Below, in pieces: positions 5,093 through 6,435 of a stretch of DNA of 6,435 bases. Below the pieces are notes generated by a model. That model worked only from the letters and a program-made list of their open reading frames with translations, searched no databases and was not told where the DNA came from. The translations under genes and the position numbers were made by a program. The first letter of the stretch is position 1, and the number at the start of each line of letters is the position of its first letter. Source of the DNA: Candidatus Merdenecus merdavium (GTDB lineage: Bacteria > Bacillota > Clostridia > Lachnospirales > Lachnospiraceae); NCBI GenBank assembly GCA_018715425.1, contig DVLR01000153.1:1-6435 (forward strand), read 5' to 3'.

Positions 5093-6435
5093 CTAGCCAT
5101 TTAATAAATTTCTATACAATTCTTCATATTTTTTTGCTGAATGAGTCCACGAAAAGTCCATAGCCATGCCGCGATCAACAATTTTATTCCATTCACGTTT
5201 TTTATTGTAAAAAATATCTTTTGCATAATTGATGGTTGCTTCCATTTCATGTGCATTATAATTAGCAAAACTAAAACCTGTTCCTGTATTTTCAAACTCG
5301 TTATAAGGCTCTACAGTATCTTTTAAACCTCCTGTTTCCCGCACAATAGGAACGGTACCGTATCTTAAACTCATGAGCTGGCTTAGTCCACAAGGTTCGA
5401 ATAGAGATGGCATTAAAAATGCATCACATGATGCATAAATTTTATGAGACATCTCTTCTGAATAATATATGTTAGCAGAAACTCTGTCATGATATTTCCA
5501 TGCGAAATGTCGGAACATATTCTCGTACCTTTCTTCTCCTGTCCCCAAAACAACGATTTGAATATCTTCTTGACATAATTGATCCATTCTATATTCGATT
5601 AAATCAAATCCCTTTTGATCTGTAAGTCTAGAGACGATACCGATCATAAATTTCTTTGAATCTTCTTCTAATCCCAACTCTTTTTGTAATGCAAGTTTAT
5701 TTTTGAATTTTTCTTTTCTAAAGTTCTTTGCATTATAATTTTTTATAATATAACTATCCGTATTTGGATCGTATTCGTCGTAATCTATACCATTTACTAT
5801 GCCCCACAAACTATTCGATCTTGCTCTCATAAGACCATCTAAGTTTTCACCATAGAATGGTGTTTTTATTTCCTCTGCATAGGTGGAACTAACCGTTGTC
5901 ACTGCATCTGCATAGACAATACCACCTTTTAAGTAGTTCGCATCTCCATATGCTTCTAATTTATCTGGAGTAAAGTAGTCAGATGGAAGTCCAGTAATAT
6001 CTTTTATTGTTTTCATATCCCAAATACCTTGGAATTTTAAGTTATGTATTGTAATGATCGACTTCATATCTCGGAAAAATTCACCTTCGTGGAATTTATC
6101 CTTAAGAAATACAGGGATAAGACCTGTTTGCCAATCGTGGCAATGCACGATATCTGGCTGAAAACCAATAATCGGTAATGCCGATAAAGCTGCTTTAGAG
6201 AAAAATGCAAATTTCTCTACATCTTCGTAAATATTTCCATAAGGCCTTGGCCCAGCAAAATAATATTCATTATCAATAAAATAAAAATGTATACCTTCAT
6301 ATACCATTTCATGGATTCCAACGTATTGACTGCGCCACGATAAATCCATATAAAAATTTGCTAAATACTTCACTTGATTCTTATATTCTTCCTTCATGCA
6401 TATATATTTAGGAAGAATCACTCTTACATCATATT
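5093..6435 (-). CDS. glgA: Glycogen (starch) synthase, GT5 family (N-terminus cut by window edge)
   Basis: The enzyme transfers glucose from ADP-glucose to the non-reducing end of an alpha-1,4-glucan in the cytoplasm, building glycogen (granulose in clostridia). The visible 446 residues begin YDVRVILPKY, the family's 'HDVRVVLPKY' element, so about 35 residues including the N-terminal KxGGLADV nucleotide-sugar motif lie beyond 6435. In order: HCHDWQTG (97-104), ITIHNLKFQG (127-136), LKGGIVYADAVTTVS (168-182), GIVNGIDYDEYDP (211-223), IGIVSRLTDQKG (264-275, start of the C-terminal Rossmann domain), FEPCGLSQL with the E346 catalytic glutamate of GT-B enzymes, then RETGGLKDTV (365-374) and a final W..SA..YEELY helix. 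The expected total of about 480 is normal. The frame has a GTG at 6421 but reads through without a stop to the edge, so that is not the start. It ends TAG at 5095-5093. Confidence 0.97.
   Translation of the reverse strand, partial: YDVRVILPKYICMKEEYKNQVKYLANFYMDLSWRSQYVGIHEMVYEGIHFYFIDNEYYFAGPRPYGNIYEDVEKFAFFSKAALSALPIIGFQPDIVHCHDWQTGLIPVFLKDKFHEGEFFRDMKSIITIHNLKFQGIWDMKTIKDITGLPSDYFTPDKLEAYGDANYLKGGIVYADAVTTVSSTYAEEIKTPFYGENLDGLMRARSNSLWGIVNGIDYDEYDPNTDSYIIKNYNAKNFRKEKFKNKLALQKELGLEEDSKKFMIGIVSRLTDQKGFDLIEYRMDQLCQEDIQIVVLGTGEERYENMFRHFAWKYHDRVSANIYYSEEMSHKIYASCDAFLMPSLFEPCGLSQLMSLRYGTVPIVRETGGLKDTVEPYNEFENTGTGFSFANYNAHEMEATINYAKDIFYNKKREWNKIVDRGMAMDFSWTHSAKKYEELYRNLLNG

Noticed and set aside
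5101..5326. Short open frames on both strands within the 3' part of glgA
   Set aside because: They are shadows of glgA; the glgA frame carries the conserved motifs here.
5005..6406. 14-bp match TTCATGCATATATA at 5005-5018 and 6393-6406
   Set aside because: One copy is inside glgA coding sequence and the string is AT-rich and low in complexity; chance is the simplest explanation.
6419..6421. GTG as the start of glgA
   Set aside because: The frame continues upstream as YDVR, matching the family's DVRVVLPKY element, so the true start lies outside the window.

Overview
The window looks like a chromosomal piece of a low-G+C, endospore-forming anaerobic Firmicute (Clostridia). The DNA is AT-rich, the Shine-Dalgarno sequences are strong AGGAGG types, there are Coat_F-like spore coat proteins, and a sigma-A promoter is close to consensus. 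Every gene I can support lies on the minus strand, so transcription runs from position 6435 towards position 1.

Layout in transcription order. (1) 6435-5093: most of glgA (glycogen synthase), with its N-terminus outside the window. (2) 4988-4530: two small spore-coat-type genes, tightly coupled, preceded by a sporulation-type promoter candidate. They are followed by a strong hairpin touching the last stop codon and then by a proper U-tract terminator at 4468-4422. (3) A sigma-A promoter (TTGACA, 17 bp, TATACT) at 4366-4338 drives a four-gene operon: a substrate-binding lipoprotein (4284-3289), an arylsulfotransferase-thioredoxin fusion (3242-1410), a TauC/SsuC-type permease (1413-649) and an SsuB/TauB-type ATPase (637 to beyond position 1, C-terminus missing). 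The last three genes are coupled by a 4-nt ATGA overlap and by a Shine-Dalgarno overlapping a stop codon.

The most interesting part is the four-gene operon. A PAPS-independent arylsulfotransferase-like six-bladed propeller, with no export signal and with a thioredoxin domain fused to its C-terminus, sits between the binding protein and the permease of a sulfonate/sulfate-ester-type ABC importer. My inference is a dedicated system that imports an aryl sulfate (or related sulfur compound) and transfers or removes its sulfuryl group inside the cell, with a redox step supplied by the fused thioredoxin. The sequence supports the domain identities and operon structure; the substrate, the acceptor and the role of the thioredoxin remain inference.

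There is no tRNA, rRNA, CRISPR array, IS element or recognisable riboswitch, and no gene-free stretch over 300 bases. The longest gap, 4285-4529, holds the terminator, promoter and operator candidate described below.
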